Shown: positions 1-9,663, numbered from the stretch's first letter. The stretch: DNA of 64,000 nt from Mytilus trossulus (GCF_036588685.1 NC_086380.1:37958692-38022691), one strand, 5' to 3'. A program made the numbers and translations. The notes: a model not told the origin generated them from the sequence alone.

Positions 1-258
1 GAGGTTAGCAGAGTTATAAATCATTTAGTAAAATGTAAAGCTAAAGGAACTTTGATAGTTCCGAATTGGCCTTCATCGCCATTTTGGCCGTTGATTTTTG
101 ACACTGGTCTAAAATATAGAAAGTACATAATTGATGTGCTTCAGTTCAACGAACCAGAGAGAATTTTCGAATCTGGAAATAATTTGAACTCTGTTTTTGT
201 GAGAGTAGATTTCAAAGGATCTGTATTAGCTGTTTTGTTAGACGCTTCATATTGTTAA
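1..258 (+). CDS. C-terminal end of DIRS/Ngaro-type reverse transcriptase-RNase H (partial)
   Basis: Frame 1 is open from the first base to a TAA at 256-258, giving 85 residues, so this is the tail of a longer protein that starts outside the window. It contains the segment LIVPNWPSSPFWPLIF, typical of the region after the RNase H core in DIRS-order elements, where the pattern proline-x-W-P-x-x-x-F-W-P is strongly conserved. No ATG is needed because the frame enters from the left. The recombinase lies in another frame about 230 bp downstream across an intron-like spacer. The family call is good; the exact domain boundary cannot be seen. Confidence 0.75.
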   Translation, partial: EVSRVINHLVKCKAKGTLIVPNWPSSPFWPLIFDTGLKYRKYIIDVLQFNEPERIFESGNNLNSVFVRVDFKGSVLAVLLDASYC

Positions 259-488
259 TATTAAGTCTTTTTATTTACAGAATTGTTTTTACTATATGAA
301 TATTGATGTAATATGTGTGTGTTGGAAGTCACTGGACGTTATACTCTTTGGTCACTGGACTAAATCTTTTAGTAATACTGTATGGTCACTGGACCTGATT
401 GATATGCTTTGATTCAGGTAAATATGTTATGTAATAGAATTTTTATCTTTTTACAAAAAGATTGTAATTACTGTATATCTATTTTTAG
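259..488 (+). other. Spacer between RT/RH and recombinase, intron-like, with three GTCACTGGAC repeats
   Basis: This AT-rich spacer ends in a pyrimidine-rich tract and TTTTTAG at 482-488, a good splice acceptor. The recombinase frame is open from exactly base 489, immediately after that AG and 36 bases before the TTG at 525. The decamer GTCACTGGAC occurs at 328-337, 351-360 and 385-394. An intron joining recombinase to an upstream exon is therefore plausible, but no donor was identified with certainty. Confidence 0.45.
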
Positions 489-1505
489 AACATTTTTTCG
501 ACTGGATTCTGGTCACAGTTAAGTTTGGTTAAGCACACAGAACTCAGATTACTTTACTCAAATCTAAATGCAACTGTCTTAGATTCGAGGGCCAAGACAA
601 CTGTTACAAAATATATTGGAGGTTTCAAACGTTTTCTAAAGTGGACACAAAAATACAAAGAGATAACTTCAGTACTTCCGTGTAATAAACTTTATGTGGG
701 TTTATACTTGCAACATTTGATAGAGTCATCCGAAGGTTTTAGTTCAGTAGATACAGCATTTTATAGTATAAAATGGGCTCATCGTATTGCTGGCGTAACT
801 GATCCATGCGAATCTGAACTAGTCAAGAGTATACTAGAAGGTGCTAAGAGAATACTATCTCGTCCGAAAAAGAAAAAAGAACCAGTTGACTCGAATTCGA
901 TGATTAAACTGTTTGATAAATATCAAGATCGTAATTCACTAAAAGAAGTGCGTTTATTGTTAATGTGTTCGTTAATGTATACAGGATTTTTGCGTTTCAA
1001 TGAGTTATGCAACATCACAGCTAAAGACATAGTTTTTCATACTTCGCATGTCAACATTTTTATTCGTAAGAGCAAAACAGATTGTTATAGACATGGTAAT
1101 AATGTTGTCATTTCTAGATTAGATAGTTCTTACTGTCCTGTAAAGCTTTTGCAAAGTTATCTAGTTTTAGCTAAGATTGAGAATAATTCTGAATTCTTTA
1201 TATTTCGTGCATTGTCTTTTTTAAAGAAAACTAATTCTTTTATATTGAGAAGAAAAAATGTAAAAATTTCGTATACTCGAGCAAGAGAGTTAGTCAAAGA
1301 GGCCTTATCACAAATCGGTTTGAATGTAAACAAATTTGGTTTACACAGTTTCAGAGCAGGCGGTGCCACAGCGGCCGCTAAACATGATATACCAGATAGA
1401 CTTTTTAAAATACATGGAAGATGGAAATCTGATTTAGCTAAAGATGGTTACGTATCAGATAGTTTAGAAAAACGATTATCAGTTTCTAAGAATTTAGGTT
1501 TATAA
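489..1505 (+). CDS. Tyrosine recombinase (integrase) of the Ngaro/PAT-like element
   Basis: This is the enzyme that joins the circular DNA copy of the element to the genome. Counting from the TTG at 525 (326 residues), an N-terminal SAM-like core-binding region covers about 15-115 and the catalytic domain about 120-320. Catalytic residues visible: R157 in TGFLRFNEL, a lysine in RKSKTD (182-184), H274 and R277 in HSFRAGGAT, H297 in HGRW and nucleophile Y309 in GYVSDS. The full R-K-H-R-H-Y set and absence of stops suggest a functional enzyme. There is no ATG near the start: the frame is open back to 489, directly after a TTTTTAG acceptor, so the true N-terminus is probably made by splicing. B1 begins 30 bp after the stop. 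Confidence 0.9.
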   Translation, partial: NIFSTGFWSQLSLVKHTELRLLYSNLNATVLDSRAKTTVTKYIGGFKRFLKWTQKYKEITSVLPCNKLYVGLYLQHLIESSEGFSSVDTAFYSIKWAHRIAGVTDPCESELVKSILEGAKRILSRPKKKKEPVDSNSMIKLFDKYQDRNSLKEVRLLLMCSLMYTGFLRFNELCNITAKDIVFHTSHVNIFIRKSKTDCYRHGNNVVISRLDSSYCPVKLLQSYLVLAKIENNSEFFIFRALSFLKKTNSFILRRKNVKISYTRARELVKEALSQIGLNVNKFGLHSFRAGGATAAAKHDIPDRLFKIHGRWKSDLAKDGYVSDSLEKRLSVSKNLGL

Positions 1506-1535
1506 CATTTTCACTGACTGCTTTCTTTGTACGTC

Positions 1536-1711
1536 GAAATGGTCACCGTGCCTGTTAGTATCAGAACTATTCTTGTCTTATTTATATACATATATACAAT
1601 ATGAGTTAGTTAAGAACAGAAATTAGAAGCAGAGTTGTACAAGAAAAATAGAGCAAGTTAGCACATAAATATGTTATGTTCGTTTGAACATCGTGAATTA
1701 AGAACATAAAT
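1536..1711 (+). repeat. Split direct repeat B1 (176 bp)
   Basis: Begins GAAATGGTCACCGTG and ends AAGAACATAAAT. It is identical base for base to 2057-2232 by direct comparison, at an offset of 521 bp. It lies 30 bp after the recombinase stop. Confidence 0.9.
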
Positions 1712-2056
1712 AAATTTATGTGCGGTATGCGTATGAATTTTCGGATCTATTTTAGTCTATTGTTTAACAATAGAATAAACTAGTTATGCAAATTAGTAAG
1801 GTATATAATAGATAGAAAACGGGTTTTTAAGTTTATCGAAGGCTGGGCGGTGACCACTCGACTTGCAGACAATTTTTTTAGTGTATTGTTAAATGTGTAT
1901 ATATAGTATACTGATTTGTAATGTTTATTTTATAGATTTGATATGATGAAGTGTTTACGCAGAGATGTTTAGGACATTATTGTTTGATGAAATGAACTGA
2001 AAAGACATTTATAGAAAATTGATTACTAGTAGATTGTGAATTATGATGAATAAATA
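1712..2056 (+). repeat. Probable A2 segment between B1 and B2
   Basis: 345 bp separating the two identical B repeats. In Ngaro/PAT elements this position holds A2, a copy of the 5' terminal repeat A1. A1 would lie outside the window, so identity cannot be tested here. It contains GGCGGTGACCACTCGAC at about 1850-1862, related to the GTCAC-type motifs around the recombinase gene. Confidence 0.6.
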
Positions 2057-2232
2057 GAAATGGTCACCGTGCCTGTTAGTATCAGAACTATTCTTGTCTT
2101 ATTTATATACATATATACAATATGAGTTAGTTAAGAACAGAAATTAGAAGCAGAGTTGTACAAGAAAAATAGAGCAAGTTAGCACATAAATATGTTATGT
2201 TCGTTTGAACATCGTGAATTAAGAACATAAAT
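2057..2232 (+). repeat. Split direct repeat B2 (176 bp), 3' end of element
   Basis: Exact copy of 1536-1711. Similarity stops at 2232, which marks the 3' end of the retroelement. Confidence 0.9.
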
Positions 2233-3090
2233 GTATTTTAGGGCGTTTCTTTAAACAGTGTGAATGGTAATAGATCTAGAATAGTTACCAGTTTATTGTT
2301 ACTACTGTTTATTGTTACTTTTGTTTTTTGTTACTTTTATTTATTGTTACATTAGTTTTTTGCTTTTATTAGCCTTACCTATATTCTTACGAAGCATTTG
2401 ACGAACTGAAAAAAACACAAATATATATGATATATATGTATATTGATAAATTACATCAGAAGGCATAACATGTAGATCATCACAGTCGGTAATGGTTTAA
2501 TTACAAAGATTTGTTTATAGATTTTAAAACAAATATTTTGTGCTTCAGAAAAATGCATGACAATTAGGTTAGGCTTATTTTTGTTTCCATTTAATAGAAA
2601 AGTACTAATTATATGGCAAGTATGCAAGTACAAAAAATGTTCCTTGTTTAGTACCTTCAATATTTTTCTCTACAATATCTTCCATGCATATGTATGCAGC
2701 ATACTTTTCATATACCAAGTATTTATGAATTTTTGAATTAGTTTGTTACTAATATGGTGGAATATGCGTCAGTTTTTCTCAACGTTGCAGTCATTCTTTG
2801 AATAAGTATTTCTTGTAAGAAAATTTAAAGCCACATCAATTTTTTTTTGATTTTCGGGCTTTTGGCCAGACTATAAAAGAACAAAAATCCATGTTTGCCG
2901 ATGAACTCCACGTTAGAATGTGCCTAACTGCATAACACAAAGCATCCCAACATTTCTCTAGCCTTATATAGCATTAAATGTTTTAAGAATGTCATATTAT
3001 TATTATAATGCAAAATTTAATTGGTGTTGTTTCTAGTTATTTTCTGAGATATCGAAATTTCAGTGACGGTCATGAAGTAGCTAATATTAA
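2233..3090. other. Intergenic, no gene recognised
   Basis: AT-rich sequence with imperfect TTTATTGTTAC repeats near 2290-2350. No coding signal or known repeat was recognised. Confidence 0.5.
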
Positions 3091-3091
3091 A

Positions 3092-3245
3092 AAGAAGATG
3101 TGGTATGATTGCCAATGAGACAACTCTCCACAAGAGACCAAAATGACTCAGAAATTAACAAATATAGGTCACCGTAGGGCCTCCGACAATGAGCAAAGCC
3201 CACACGCATAGTCAGCTATAAAAGGCTCCGAAATGACAATGTAAT
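3092..3245 (+). repeat. SINE-like dispersed repeat, family R1
   Basis: Contains GATTGCCAATGAGACAACTC, then GAGACCAAAATGAC, a TATAGGTCACCGTAGGGCC block and CATAGTCAGCTATAAAAGGC. The same ordered blocks recur at about 6962, 9664, 13690 (minus), 27863, 29574 (minus), 46628 and 61983. The origin class (SINE or other non-autonomous element) is not established from this window. Confidence 0.8.
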
Positions 3246-3248
3246 GCT

Positions 3249-3531
3249 GAGTTCACACGTAATTCGAATTCGATTCGCATTAACTAATTCGAATTCGCAT
3301 TCGAAACGTTTAACGTTCTAACGTCAGTTCTAATTCGAATTGGAATACGCATCAAATTCGCTTTACCGTCCTAACGACGTTAACTTTTAATTCGGATTAA
3401 CAAAAACGTATTTCTAATGCGAATTAGGTAATTCGAATTAGTCAATTCGAATTAAAAAAGGAGAGTGTGGGAACGCGATTAGCGTATTCGATTCGCATTC
3501 GATTCGAATTCAATTAGAATTAAAGTTACGC
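3249..3531. repeat. AATTCG-rich self-complementary block
   Basis: About 280 bp built from irregular permutations of AATTCGAATT, ATTCGCATTCG and TAACGT. Spacing is not periodic, so it is not a simple tandem repeat. Many short palindromes could pair. It begins just after TGCTGAGTTCACACG. It may be a MITE-like element with degenerate self-complementary ends. Confidence 0.6.
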
Positions 3532-3860
3532 TTGAAGGGTCAATCTTAGTGATTAATAGTCCAAAATGTTCAAGTGCACCAACACAAAAGGTTAATGAAG
3601 GCAAATATAGGTGCAAGCAACTGAAAGACTTAAGTTGATCTTTTACACAAAAAATACATCGGTTTTAAATATTTCACTTATTCATTTATTTAAATATTTT
3701 CTTTAAAATTGCCTCTTTGGCCATTCCCATATTTTGTGACATTTCTAGTTCTTGGAAATTCCTGTATATTAACATAGTTCGTGTTTTCCCCATTTCCAAA
3801 CTTCTTGAAGCTTGTTAATCCTTCCTATTTTATGATATACTAGTATGTAGCTGTTTTCAC
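3532..3860. other. Intergenic, nothing recognised
   Basis: AT-rich single-copy-looking sequence between the AATTCG block and the TIR element at 3861. Confidence 0.4.
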
Positions 3861-4394
3861 TAGAGGTCGGTCATTTAAAGACGTATCAACCGTGTCATAT
3901 ACGTTGACGTATCCGCATCTGCAGATATATAAAAAAAAACGTATATGATCCCGAGCTTTGGAAATATCGAGTTTTTTGTGGAATATGTAACCCTACTTTT
4001 AAAGATATTCCTGATAGTTGGAACAGTTTATAGGCATGATAGGAGTGAATACGGTAAAAATCGTTTGTTTGTGTATGAACTTGTGCTCACGTAGAACCAA
4101 ATGATTAATTGACAAATAGAGTGATACTCAGTACTGTCTGTTACCTTTTATAATAAAATCGCAAATGAACAATATTTAAAGTTCCTTACATGTATATAAG
4201 TAGTACTTTTGATGTTTTTTTTCTGTGTTTATTCATATAAGATCTTGAAATATTTTTTAACTAGATTATTAAAGGATTGTGTACGAAATTCGTGTACCTG
4301 CCAAACATTGGCGCCATTTTAAGGGCATGTAAAAGTAGTTGATGGAACCCCTTATTTTTTTTTTACAAAACACCACTATCACAAATATTGAAAG

Positions 4395-4520
4395 TGTATG
4401 TTTATTCATGTAAGAACTTGAAATATACTATTTTGATCTGAGCGTCACTGATGAGTCTTATGTAGACGAAACGCGCGTCTGGCGTATGAAATTATAATCC
4501 TGGTACTTTTGATAACTATG
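4395..4520 (+). repeat. Hammerhead-ribozyme-bearing repeat (family R4), inserted copy
   Basis: Carries GAGCGTCACTGATGAGTCTT through to AATCCTGGTACTTTTGATAA. The partner TIR copy reads straight through the corresponding site (GTGAATGTTTGATTGTTTCG on its own strand), which gives an empty-site allele and shows this is an insertion. Other copies: about 28995, 45146 and 61495 (minus). Confidence 0.75.
4445..4489 (+). ncRNA. Minimal hammerhead ribozyme
   Basis: CTGATGA core at 4448-4454; stem II GTCT/AGAC at 4455-4458 and 4464-4467 with loop TATGT; GAAA at 4468-4471; stem III ACGC/GCGT at 4471-4474 and 4482-4485 with a 7-nt loop; cleavage expected 3' of A4486. Stem I is only TCA/TGA (4445-4447 with 4487-4489). 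All core nucleotides are present. Very short stems I and III are known for the small hammerheads of Penelope-like retroelements, which act as dimers. This is the best-preserved copy in the window. Confidence 0.75.
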
Positions 4521-4661
4521 TTTGATTGTTCCGAAGAGATTCCAATATTTTTTTTTATATGAAGTATGGTCTTATTAATAAGCTCGGGATCACATAATAT
4601 TGTTTATATATCTGCAGATTCAGATACGTCAACGTATACGATACGTATCAACCGTATCGTA

Positions 4662-4890
4662 GAGCATTTGCATCAATCAAGTATTTGATGGCGTATCCGT
4701 ATCGACGTATCGTATAACACGTATATGAGGAAAAGATAGATTAAGTAAAGTTGGTCCCGATGAAAATATTATTTAATGCATTAAATTTTAAATCAGATCG
4801 GGGTAAAATCATTATTTTCGACAAATCTGTTCGATACGTATACGTCGATCCGTGCACGTATCCTGATACGTGAATAATGCAAATGCTCTC
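4662..4890. repeat. Palindromic linker or nested MITE of ~230 bp
   Basis: Starts GAGCATTTGCATCAATC and ends ATAATGCAAATGCTC. The arms share ACGTATC-rich sequence in inverted orientation. It lies exactly between the two head-to-head TIR elements. Confidence 0.6.
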
Positions 4891-4892
4891 GT

Positions 4893-5652
4893 TAGAGGTC
4901 GGTCATTTAAAAACGTATCAACCGTATCGTAAACGTTGACGTATCTGCATCGAGCTTAAGAACACTTTACGTTCGAAACAATCAAACATTCACTTTCAAA
5001 ATTTGCAATAGTGGTGTTTTGTAAAAATAATGATAATAAGGTCTATCAACTACTTTTACATGCCCTTAAAAAGGGGCCAATGTAGGGCAGGTACACGAAT
5101 ATCGTACACAATCCTTTAATATTCTAGTTAAAAAATGTTTCAAGTTCTTCCATGAATAAACATACACAAAAAAATCAAATGTACTACTTATATACATGTA
5201 ACATTGTAAGGAACATTGAATATTGTTCATTTGCCGTGTAATCATAAGAGGTAATAGAAACACCAGATGTCTTCAGATGTCATATAAATACATGTACATT
5301 TAATAAAACAGTACTGAGTATCACTCTATTTGTCAAATAACAATTTGGTTCTACGTGAGCCCAACTTAACACACAAATAAACTATTTTGCCGTATTCACT
5401 CCTATCATGCATGTAAACTGTTCCAACTATCCGGAATATCTTTAAAAGCCGGATTATATGTTCCACAAAAACTCGATATTTCCTAATTATTTTATTATTT
5501 TTAGCATTAGAAATTAATCAGTTGCTCATTTGCATTATTGAAAGTACATAAAATTAAAGCTCGAGATTACATACTGTTTTTTGATAAATCTGCAGATGCG
5601 GATACGTCAACGTAAACGATACAGTTGATACGTCTTAAATGACCGACCTCTA
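4893..5652 (-). mobile_element. Small non-autonomous TIR element, copy 2 (inverted)
   Basis: Left end GTTAGAGGTCGGTCATTTAA at about 4891; right end CTTAAATGACCGACCTCTA at 5634-5652, so both termini carry the same TIR. The interior matches copy 1 in inverted orientation, including the CACCACTAT/ATAGTGGTG and GGTACACGAA/TTCGTGTACC segments. It lacks the hammerhead insertion found in copy 1. Confidence 0.7.
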
Positions 5653-5811
5653 TTACTAGAGATATTTCACATACGTCAACATGACAGTAGCCGAACGATA
5701 AAAAAAACCTCTGAGGTATATTTTGTGATAAAATTAGCAACAAACGGACTTTATCGATGGATGAAGCTATACAAAATGTATCAAGCTATATATCGTACCC
5801 ACTCAGTGGCG

Positions 5812-5960
5812 TATTCCAAAAAAAGGGGGGGGGGTTCCGGGAGTTGGACCTCCTTTTTTGAACGATCAATACATTTGAATGGGGACATGTAGTTGGAACC
5901 CCCATCCCTTTTGTCCTGGGTTAGGACCCCCTTTTTTAAATGGTTGGATACGTCCTGCCG
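5812..5960 (-). repeat. G-rich dispersed repeat (family R5)
   Basis: A run of G after AAAAAAA, then TTCCGGGAGTTGGACC, GAACGATCAATACATTTGAA and GTCCTGGGTTAGGACCCC. The reverse complement matches 51625-51772 block by block, so this is a dispersed repeat of at least two copies. Confidence 0.7.
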
Positions 5961-6404
5961 TTCGCATTACACTTATTTTTAGCATACTGAATATTATAAT
6001 GTTCTAGCTTTCAGTTCAGGTCCTGATAAAAAATTTTACACATCCATCACAGAAAGAAGTTTTTCAATGAAAGTTTCCGTGTTTTTCGAGGCAGAAATGA
6101 TTTTGGAATGACATTATGCAGGTTTAAAAGAGCTAAAAAAAATCATAGTGGACAGTGGTCATTTCATCTGCAATTTCACTGTTTCAGGTCGTAAAATTAT
6201 TGCACTGGTACAATGCATAACAATGGGGAAAAAAACTGTTCAACAACTTTAACAAGGCGAAAAAGAAAGTCGAATAGTGAAGCCCGTAAACAATACTTTT
6301 TTAATCTGAGCATGCAAATTGAAGATTATGTTATATATTTTACAATAATCACATTCGCAGAACAAAAACATATATTTTGAGAATCCCAGTCACTGTATTA
6401 GACT
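5961..6404. other. Intergenic, nothing recognised
   Basis: No reading frame or repeat identified. Confidence 0.4.
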
Positions 6405-6560
6405 GTTATTAAAGTGAGAGGGTTAGCGCTATAGAACCAGGTTTAATCCACCATTTTCTACATTTGAAAATGCCTGTACCAAGTCAGGAATATGACAGTT
6501 CTTGTCCATTCGTTTTTGATGCGTTTTGTTTTTTGATTTTGCCATGTGATTATGGACTTT
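6405..6560 (+). repeat. Dispersed repeat, family R2
   Basis: Blocks AAAGTGAGAGGGTTAGCGCT, CCACCATTTTCTACATTTGA and GCCATGTGATTATGGACTTT recur at 10262-10525 and 27722-28110, with an inverted partial copy at 44940-45080. Non-coding; class unknown. Confidence 0.75.
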
Positions 6561-6961
6561 CCAAATTTTGTATTTTACTTTTCAGTTGACAGTGCTTCCA
6601 CTAATTCCACGTGTTTTCCGGTTGTAGTTAACTCGTAGTAGCCCACTATGCATTGTAGCTCATTGAGTCGATTGGTCAGTTTTTCAAGGCCGTATTGGCC
6701 TTGTGTTTGGGAAATTACTATGAAAATATATTCTGACGTAAAGAAATCTAGAGTTCTCGACCTGTTTAAGATGTTGTGTTTACGTGTACATGGTGTAACA
6801 TGTTAAAATTATTTCAAAATACATTAAAATCTTAATCTACGGAAGCCGCTAAGGGCCATTAAAAAAATCATTATGTCAAAATTTCGACATAACATGTCGT
6901 TAAACGACATCGCTTTGCCGTAATTTCGACATAACATGTCGTAATAACGACATCGCTATAA

Positions 6962-7084
6962 ATATAAAAAGAACATGTATTATGATTGCTAAGAGACTAT
7001 AAATGACACAGAAATTAACAACTATAGGTCATCATAATGCCCTCAATAATTAGAAAAGCCCCCGCATATAGTCAGCTATAAATG
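6962..7084 (+). repeat. SINE-like repeat R1, diverged copy
   Basis: AAGAACATGTATTATGATTG, AATGACACAGAAATTAACAA, then AGGTCATCATAATGCCCTC and ATATAGTCAGCTATAAATGA: the ordered R1 blocks with more substitutions than the copy at 3092. It is followed at 7085-7115 by GGGACGAAAGATACCAGAGG, the inverted start of the tail repeat seen at 47617. Confidence 0.65.
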
Positions 7085-7906
7085 AGGGACGAAAGATACC
7101 AGAGGGAGAGTTCCCTTATTAATTTATTATTAGCTCCCTTGGTAAAACGCCAAATTTCATATTTAGTGTATTTCATTGTTTAATAATTTACATGAAGCTT
7201 AATAAGTATATATTTGTTAATTGCATAGCTTTTGCTATTTGAATTCATTGGTTAAAGATATTTATTTATATTGTAAAGTTTAATATTTGCATCGTATCAA
7301 TATCTTTGGTTACCTTCTTAGGTTACCTTCTGTGAGAAACTTATATATTTTATAGATCCCATTTTAATTAGCACCGACCGTGCAAGGGCTGTCAAGGACG
7401 TTAACAACTTCCATATATATATATAACTTTAGCATGAAACCAGCCGTGGAAGGGTTGATAGCCATTCAAGGTCAAGCGTTAACTGCATGGCTTCTTGGTA
7501 AAAAGGGTGAATTGAAGTATATTGGGCACGATGCCCCTGCAACTTTTGCAAGTTTTATTCGTTTTTTTATATGCTGGTTGATTCTGGACGGTTCTGTTTG
7601 TCTCGTGATGTCATTTTATCATAAATGACATCAAGCTGTGAAAATCATTTAATAATGTTTACCCTTTAAGTTATTTCAACTAAAATGCAGTAATGTAGGA
7701 ATAAAAGATGGAACGGAAGTACATGTATACGGTTTTCCATAAAAAAAAAATTGTTTAGATGTACAAAACTTTTATCATAGGATGTTTAACTTTCAAGGTG
7801 CATATCATCTGTCATTGTAAAATTTCTATATCTTAATTCAACCCCAATACAAATATATATATCTGACACTCTGCAAGTAAATCGAAAATGTTTAACCTTT
7901 GTTAAA

Positions 7907-8463
7907 TTAGAATAGAATTGTATTTTCCCGGCATATAAGTTGTCGAAATACACCGTCCCCTTCAATTACTTGAACCTTGGATTGAGAATTATTTCCCAAG
8001 TCATCTATAGTGTTAACTTCTGATATATATTTTAAAATATAGTAATCTACTCCTTGATCGTCCGCGAAAATGGCTAATATTCCCGGGTTTTTATTAATTC
8101 GATGAAACAGTTTTCGTCGCTGTTGAGGATTCGTCTTTTAATTACCTCCATTTCATGCACAAGTTTATATGGACGAAAAGTTCTGGCTTCGGTCGTACAT
8201 GAATTACTTTCATTACGACAGTTATAAGCTTGAATAGCAGGACAAATCGCGAAGTAAAACATTCCGTGAACTGGTATTTTAAGTCTTTTAATATTGGTGA
8301 TTGCACCTTACTGAAGTGACGACTTTAAATGATCTATTTCGGAGTACTTCCGCAACATAAATTTCAATTCGTATTTTACATTTAGAGAACTGCCTTGGTG
8401 TCTCCAATTGTCTTTGCAAAAGTTGTACGAAGTTCATGTAATGAGCTTTTTCCCCATTTCCCC
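7907..8463 (-). pseudogene. Decayed reading frame of unknown product inside the TIR element
   Basis: On the minus strand, consecutive open segments read as plausible protein if frame changes are allowed: ELRTTFAKTIGDTKAVL, VKYELKFMLRKYSEIDHLK, VHGMFYFAICPAIQAYNCRN to FRPYKLVHEMEVIK (8262-8120), then LFHRINKNPGILAIFADDQG through to a TAA at 7907-7909. At least three breaks separate them: two shifts and a stop after HLKSSLQ. I do not recognise the family. It could be a relic of the element's own protein or captured host exons. The open segments are long for this base composition, but that alone is weak proof. Confidence 0.4.
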
Positions 8464-8687
8464 GTTATTTTGAATAAATCGCTAAAAGCTATAAACGATT
8501 AATAAAAATTGCAAAATTTAACCTGTGTCGAACCTTTGTCCCCTTAGTGATGTCGTTATTACGACATAGCGATGTCGTTAAACGACATGTTATGTCGAAA
8601 TTACGACAAAGCGATGTCTTAATAACGACATGTTATGTCGAAATTACGACATATTTTTTTTTTGAATGGCCCTTAGCGGCTTCCATA

Positions 8688-9660
8688 ATAATCAAAGTGT
8701 TTGTTTGTTTTTATAATGTTCCTGCAAAAGATATTTTCTACTGAAAAAAATTATAGCAATAATTTTTCCCATAAAATAAAGTCTGACCCATCCACTATAC
8801 ATACAAAAAAAAGATCTCGTTCATTCAAATACTTACGCAATAAAATGCTTGCCCCGCCCTTATTTCCACCGGCCCTTCCATGTGATAAATATTGAACGGT
8901 CCGTAGCTCGTAATCATTGAGGTACGACAAGGGTTATTTACCCGAAAACAGTACGTTTTTTTTTTCGATGGAGGCTTATATTTGTCGTGGTTTGTACCGG
9001 GGAATAACAGTATTGTTCGATTAAGGCTTCAATTTGTTTGGGTTATGCATCGCTTCTTCCAATTTTTCAACAAAAAAATCGAAATTAAAACATGACACGT
9101 GATTTCGTATTAGCTAAACTGGTAAATATAGATGCTTCTTTTCCACTGTCAAAGTCACTCCTACATGAAAATGATTGAAGTAGTTTGGTTATTGAGCTCA
9201 ATACACGATTAGGCCACGTTTACAGAAAGTATTTGTCCGTACATACACATTTTTGAAATTTACTTACGTCAACGAACGATTAAAACGTGATTTAATTGTT
9301 TAATAATTGTTTTACTTTATTTGAGGTGACTTATAGGTCCATTGGGCCGGATGTATTTCTATTTATCATATATTATATGTTTATAATCTGTACATAATTT
9401 ACACATGTCACTATAATAAATAATTTACTTACTTAATATTTACTTACATAGTGGTTATTGTACAATACAGTACTGCTATATTGAGTCTTCGTATAGAATT
9501 TGACATATACTCTCAGTGGTTAACGTTTAATACAGTAATTTTATTAACAGCTTAAGACCTCTGCTGAACATTCGAAGGTCCTTACAATGTAAAATATCGT
9601 TTCATATTGGCTTCTCGTAGGTTTTCTTTAACTAATCTGTTGGCGCTTTTAACTATAACA
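8688..9660. other. Intergenic, nothing recognised
   Basis: AT-rich, with a slightly GC-richer patch near 8850-9000. No frame or repeat could be supported. Confidence 0.4.
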
Positions 9661-9663
9661 TAT

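Larger units (their letters stand above)
1..2232 (+). mobile_element. 3' part of an Ngaro/PAT-like (DIRS-order) tyrosine-recombinase retrotransposon
   Basis: The segment has the order RT/RNase H C-terminus, spacer, tyrosine recombinase, repeat B1, repeat A2, repeat B2. Split direct repeats (A1-genes-B1-A2-B2) are the hallmark of the Ngaro/PAT branch of DIRS-order elements; DIRS1 itself uses inverted termini and an internal complementary region. B1 and B2 are identical over 176 bp, so this copy looks young. The 5' end (A1, gag, most of RT) lies before the window. These elements integrate through a circular DNA intermediate using the recombinase instead of a DDE integrase, so no target duplication is expected. 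Confidence 0.85.
3861..4660 (+). mobile_element. Small non-autonomous TIR element, copy 1 (interrupted)
   Basis: Starts with TAGAGGTCGGTCATTTAAAG followed by ACGTAT-rich subterminal sequence. The inverted counterpart (CTGCAGATTCAGATACGTCA and flanks) is at about 4567-4660. Its interior (for example AAAGGATTGTGTACGAA and CACGTAGAACCAA) reappears inverted in 4985-5480. It is split near 4395-4520 by a hammerhead-bearing repeat. No transposase is present, so it would be mobilised in trans. Confidence 0.7.
6838..8687. mobile_element. 1.85 kb TIR element with ACGACAT subterminal modules
   Basis: TIRs TACGGAAGCCGCTAAGGGCC (6838) and GGCCCTTAGCGGCTTCCATA (8668-8687) differ at one base and probably sit on a TA target. 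Just inside each end are tandem modules alternating ATGTCGTTAAACGACATG and ATGTCGAAATTACGACAT, two per side. An R1 repeat is nested at 6962-7084 and a broken reading frame of unknown product lies at 7907-8463. No recognisable DDE transposase. Confidence 0.75.

Noticed and set aside
7380-7628. 82-codon frame in the 1.85 kb TIR element
   Set aside because: It contains a TA-rich run, has no recognisable motif and starts at a non-ATG codon. The opposite strand nearby has better coding-like text.
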